A stretch of 8,099 bases of DNA, taken from positions 1 to 8,099 of the forward strand of contig CAJOFP010000014.1 in assembly GCA_905233795.1 (NCBI GenBank). Direction: 5' to 3'. Shown in pieces: positions 5,855 through 8,099 of this stretch. The notes under the pieces were generated by a model. It made no database searches. It worked only from the letters and a program-made list of their open reading frames with translations, and had not been told where the DNA came from. Every line of letters starts with the position of its first letter. Within the stretch, counting starts at the first letter, position 1. This DNA is from an uncultured Oscillibacter sp. GTDB lineage: Bacteria > Bacillota > Clostridia > Oscillospirales > Oscillospiraceae. A program made the translations under genes and the position numbers.

Positions 5855-5963
5855 TAAGGGGAAAATCGGGGGGTGTCGCCGAGAAAATAAAATTCCTGTC
5901 AGCCATATGAACGCCTTGACCCGAAACCCGCGGGGGAAACTTGGAATTTGTTAAGATCGAAAG
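5855..5963 (+). promoter_or_regulatory. Candidate structured 5' leader of the chemoreceptor mRNA
   Basis: Most of this untranslated leader is clearly richer in G and C than the other spacers, which is unusual here unless selected. AAATTCC (5890-5896) can pair with GGAATTT (5943-5949). Within that stem, GTCA (5898-5901) can pair with TGAC (5917-5920), and CCCG (5920-5923) with CGGG (5931-5934). The G6 run at 5868-5873 could make alternative or pseudoknot pairs with the C-runs at 5920-5929. I could not match it to GEMM c-di-GMP, ydaO, glycine or cobalamin riboswitch consensus motifs from memory. It may be a riboswitch, a protein-binding leader or simply leftover sequence. Confidence 0.3.
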
Positions 5964-5969
5964 AAGGAG
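5964..5969 (+). promoter_or_regulatory. Shine-Dalgarno site deciding the chemoreceptor start
   Basis: AAGGAG lies 7 nt before the ATG at 5977. An in-frame TTG at 5941, preceded by a G-run at 5932-5936, would add 12 charged residues. The ATG is preferred because it has the canonical site and gives the family-typical N-terminus [11 protein letters not shown] just before the first membrane helix. Confidence 0.8.
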
Positions 5970-5976
5970 AAAAATT

Positions 5977-7734
5977 ATGCTCAAGAATATGCAGATCAAC
6001 ACCCGGATGATTCTGTCCTATGTCGTCCTGATTGTATTCATGGCGATTGTCGGCGTGGTGTCCATCGTGTCGCTCAACAGCGTGGGCAACGCGCTGCAGG
6101 ACTTCCACGACACGGCGTTCCAGACCGTACAGAACGCGTGGAGAGGCCGCTGGGCCGCCGCGAGCCTGCGCTCGAACCTGTTACAGGGAACGCTGGAAGA
6201 TGACGCGACCAGAAACGCGTCTTACGTTCAGCAGGCGCGCCAACAGTTCAGCGATCTCCAAAGCGCGGTCACGGAACTGGAAAAGACCTACACGGGCGAT
6301 GTCAACGGGGATCGTTCTAAATTGAATGACCTGAAAACGAATATTTCCGCCGCCACGCCTATGCTGGAACAGCTCTATGTCTACGCCGCCAATAACGACG
6401 TGGAACGGGGTTACTCGTATATGACCAATACTTATGAGCCTGTGGCGAATCAGATCCGCGATATACTGGGACAAATCAGCGACGACGCGGACGCCCGCGC
6501 TCAAGTCGTGGTCAACGAGGGCAATTCCACGGCGCATACGGCTGAAGTGATTCAGGTCATTTTAATCGTTGTCGGCGCGGCGTTCGGCGTATTTCTGGGC
6601 ATTACGATGGCGAACGGCATTGTCACGCCCGTGAACGAAATGCAGGAAGTCACGCTTGCCGTATCCCAAGGCGATTTTGAATCTGTTATTAAATACGAGT
6701 CCAAAGACGCCCTCGGCGCTCTGGCGAATAATATGCGGCATCTTACGGCGACAATTAAAGAAATTATCACGGACGTGGAAATGCAGCTGGCTGAAATGGG
6801 CCGCGGCAATTTCAATATCCGCAGCCGTAAAGAAGAAATGTATCTCGGCTCGTTCTCCCGTCTCCAGACCGCTATGACGACTTTGACGCAAGCCGTCAGC
6901 GATACGATGGCGCAGATCGACGTTTCCGCCGAACAGGTCAACTCCGGCGGCGAACAAATCTCCTCCAGCGCCCAAGCTATGGCGCAAGGCGCGACCGAAC
7001 AGGCGTCGTCTATCCAAGAATTGGCCGCGACTATCGGCGAAATCTCTCACGCCGTCGAAGTCACCGCGAGCCACGCGCAGGCCGCCAAAGTCGATAACCA
7101 GCAATCTCACGATCAGATCGCTATCTGCTCCGCGCATATGGCCGACTTGATGAAAGCCATGAAAGCGATTGAAGTCAAATCCGTGGAAATCAGCAAAGTT
7201 ATTAAAACCATTGAAGACATCGCGTTCCAGACCAATATCTTAGCCCTGAACGCCGCTGTCGAGGCCGCCCGCGCCGGAAGCGCCGGCAAAGGTTTCGCCG
7301 TCGTCGCCGACGAAGTCCGCAATCTCGCCACGAAATCTCAAGAGGCGTCGGCAAGCACCGCCGCTCTGATCGAAGACACCGTCAAAGCCGTCAACGAGGG
7401 CACGCGCCTTTCTATCGAAACGGATGAGGCCCTGAAAGAAGTCGTTATCCGCGCCCAGAAAGTTATGGACGCCGTCACGAATATTTCCGCCGCCACCGAT
7501 ACGCAATCGCATGACGTGGCGCAGGTCAGCACCGGTATTGACCAGATTTCCAGCGTAGTCCAGACCAACTCCGCGACCGCTGAGGAATCCGCCGCCGCCA
7601 GTGAGGAACTGTCGGGACAGGCGAACCTCCTGAAAGAACTGGTCGGACGCTTTACTTTGCGTCAGGAGGGACACGGCGCCCCGCGTTCCCGCGCCTCTTC
7701 CGGCGACGCCGCTTACTCCAACGATAAATATTAA
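5977..7734 (+). CDS. Methyl-accepting chemotaxis protein with four-helix-bundle sensor
   Basis: This is a 585-residue transmembrane chemoreceptor. A first membrane helix lies at about 11-31. A periplasmic or extracellular helical sensor of the 4HB_MCP type (about 32-188) follows, rich in Gln, Asn and Asp, then a second helix at about 189-212. A HAMP domain occupies about 213-265. A second HAMP-like segment follows at about 268-308, with the G-N-F-N-I pattern. The cytoplasmic coiled-coil signalling domain contains the hairpin tip at about 413-448. It includes [13 protein letters not shown] and [10 protein letters not shown], which contact CheA and CheW. The ligand cannot be read from sequence. 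No CheR/CheB-binding pentapeptide is seen; the tail is polar and Ser-rich. Codons are noticeably more C-ended (GCC, GTC, ATC, CTG) than in the upstream genes, suggesting stronger expression or a different history. It has its own promoter and terminator. Confidence 0.95.
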   Translation: MLKNMQINTRMILSYVVLIVFMAIVGVVSIVSLNSVGNALQDFHDTAFQTVQNAWRGRWAAASLRSNLLQGTLEDDATRNASYVQQARQQFSDLQSAVTELEKTYTGDVNGDRSKLNDLKTNISAATPMLEQLYVYAANNDVERGYSYMTNTYEPVANQIRDILGQISDDADARAQVVVNEGNSTAHTAEVIQVILIVVGAAFGVFLGITMANGIVTPVNEMQEVTLAVSQGDFESVIKYESKDALGALANNMRHLTATIKEIITDVEMQLAEMGRGNFNIRSRKEEMYLGSFSRLQTAMTTLTQAVSDTMAQIDVSAEQVNSGGEQISSSAQAMAQGATEQASSIQELAATIGEISHAVEVTASHAQAAKVDNQQSHDQIAICSAHMADLMKAMKAIEVKSVEISKVIKTIEDIAFQTNILALNAAVEAARAGSAGKGFAVVADEVRNLATKSQEASASTAALIEDTVKAVNEGTRLSIETDEALKEVVIRAQKVMDAVTNISAATDTQSHDVAQVSTGIDQISSVVQTNSATAEESAAASEELSGQANLLKELVGRFTLRQEGHGAPRSRASSGDAAYSNDKY

Positions 7735-7761
7735 TTAAATATTATCAATATTAATATTTAA
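7735..7761 (+). repeat. A/T-only inverted repeat just after the chemoreceptor stop
   Basis: TTAAATATTA (7735-7744) is the exact reverse complement of TAATATTTAA (7752-7761), with a 7-nt loop. Being all A-U it is weak and could arise by chance in such AT-rich DNA. It might stabilise the mRNA 3' end; no function is shown. Confidence 0.35.
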
Positions 7762-7800
7762 TATTTCAGTCTCCCCCGCTTGTTATAAAATAAATAAAAA

Positions 7801-7840
7801 ATTGTCCGCCTGTGGCAAAACACGGGCGGACGATTTTTTT
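7801..7840 (+). terminator. Rho-independent terminator of the chemoreceptor gene
   Basis: A 14-bp stem pairs 7801-7814 with 7821-7834, with the loop GCAAAA at 7815-7820. The core is GTCCGCC with GGCGGAC and there are two G-U pairs. It is followed directly by a run of seven T (7834-7840). The A-run at 7796-7800 gives a U-run on the minus strand as well, so it may work in both directions. It isolates the chemoreceptor from the T-box transcript. Confidence 0.92.
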
Positions 7841-7872
7841 ATTTTAATAATAATATAATAAAAAAATGGTTC

Positions 7873-7900
7873 TTGACAACGCCGAGAAAAGAATTATAAT
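7873..7900 (+). promoter_or_regulatory. Consensus sigma-A promoter of the T-box transcript
   Basis: Perfect TTGACA (7873-7878) and perfect TATAAT (7895-7900) are separated by 16 nt. Transcription should start near 7907, just ahead of the T-box Stem I. This is the best promoter in the window and suggests strong initiation, with control left to the leader RNA. Confidence 0.88.
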
Positions 7901-7906
7901 TTTATA

Positions 7907-8099
7907 CGACAATCGAACAGCGCAATAAACCTGTGAGAAAGAAGAGTAGGCGGAACGCGAATCTCAAAGAGAGTCCCGGACGGTGAAATCGGGACAGAAG
8001 AGCGTCCGTGCGAATGGACTTTCGAGGGCGGAGCGAAAGAAAATATAAAATTATATATAAAATAAAATATTTTAATTTTTATATTATTATTTTATATTT
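7907..8099 (+). ncRNA. T-box leader, Stem I complete, specifier UGG (Trp); truncated by the window end
   Basis: T-box RNAs bind a specific tRNA and sense its charging to control an aminoacyl-tRNA synthetase, biosynthesis or transport gene. The Stem I elements appear in order. A K-turn-like junction is formed by TGA (7934-7936) with GAG (8024-8026), below GAAAG pairing with CTTTC (7937-7941 and 8019-8023). The 5' side of the specifier loop has AGTA (7945-7948) and the 3' side has GAA followed by TGG at 8015-8017. Distally are AGAGAG (7968-7973), a 6-bp stem GTCCCG/CGGGAC (7973-7978, 7990-7995) and the GGTGAAA terminal loop (7982-7988). Reading TGG as specifier predicts tRNA-Trp, so the downstream gene could be trpS, a trp biosynthetic gene or a Trp transporter. 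The antiterminator T-box sequence and gene are not in the window. From 8040 to the end there are 60 nt of only A and T. Confidence 0.85.

Noticed and set aside
5878..5885. GCCGAGAA, similar to a flagellar sigma-D -10 element
   Set aside because: No TAAA element is found 15 nt upstream, and a good sigma-A promoter lies nearby.
5907..5954. 15-codon upstream frame ([15 protein letters not shown]) in the chemoreceptor leader
   Set aside because: No ribosome binding site precedes the ATG and the peptide shows no regulatory codon run, so a leader peptide is not supported.

Overview
The window looks like a piece of a Bacillota (Firmicutes) chromosome, probably an uncultured clostridial or negativicute-like lineage. 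The evidence is a T-box leader RNA, a Gram-positive style FtsA-like protein with a C-terminal beta-grasp extension, a YuxH/CdgJ-type EAL-HDOD protein and strong AGGAGG-type ribosome binding sites. Base composition is strongly split. Genes are moderately GC-rich, with many GCG, GGC and CGG codons, while the spacers contain long runs with no G or C at all. I cannot name the species.

Layout: positions 1-230 hold the start of an exported or membrane-anchored protein on the minus strand, with a clear promoter and Shine-Dalgarno site. A nearly pure A/T divergent spacer follows (291-449). Four plus-strand genes then lie close together with no visible terminator and probably form one operon: a degenerate FtsE-type ABC ATPase (470-1177), a large FtsA-like actin-fold protein with Asn-rich linkers (1246-3321), a single-pass membrane protein with a Lys-rich repeat tail (3385-4287), and an EAL-HDOD signalling protein with a degraded EAL site (4376-5638). 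After another AT-rich spacer comes a separate unit: a sigma-A promoter (5820-5848), a roughly 100-nt GC-rich possibly structured leader, a methyl-accepting chemotaxis protein (5977-7734) and a strong rho-independent terminator (7801-7840). The window ends with a sigma-A promoter (7873-7900) and the Stem I of a T-box whose specifier reads UGG (tryptophan). Its antiterminator and regulated gene lie beyond the window.

The most interesting part is the operon at 470-4287. An FtsE homologue that has lost the ABC signature, the catalytic Glu and the H-loop His is not followed by ftsX. It is followed instead by an FtsA-like ATPase and a bitopic membrane protein. I infer that this is a repurposed divisome-like or envelope-associated module, with the degenerate EAL-HDOD protein and the chemoreceptor suggesting a link to surface behaviour or motility. 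This is an inference from gene content, not a demonstrated system. A second theme is A/T-only DNA serving as filler in three contexts: between genes, inside protein linkers, and just after the T-box Stem I.
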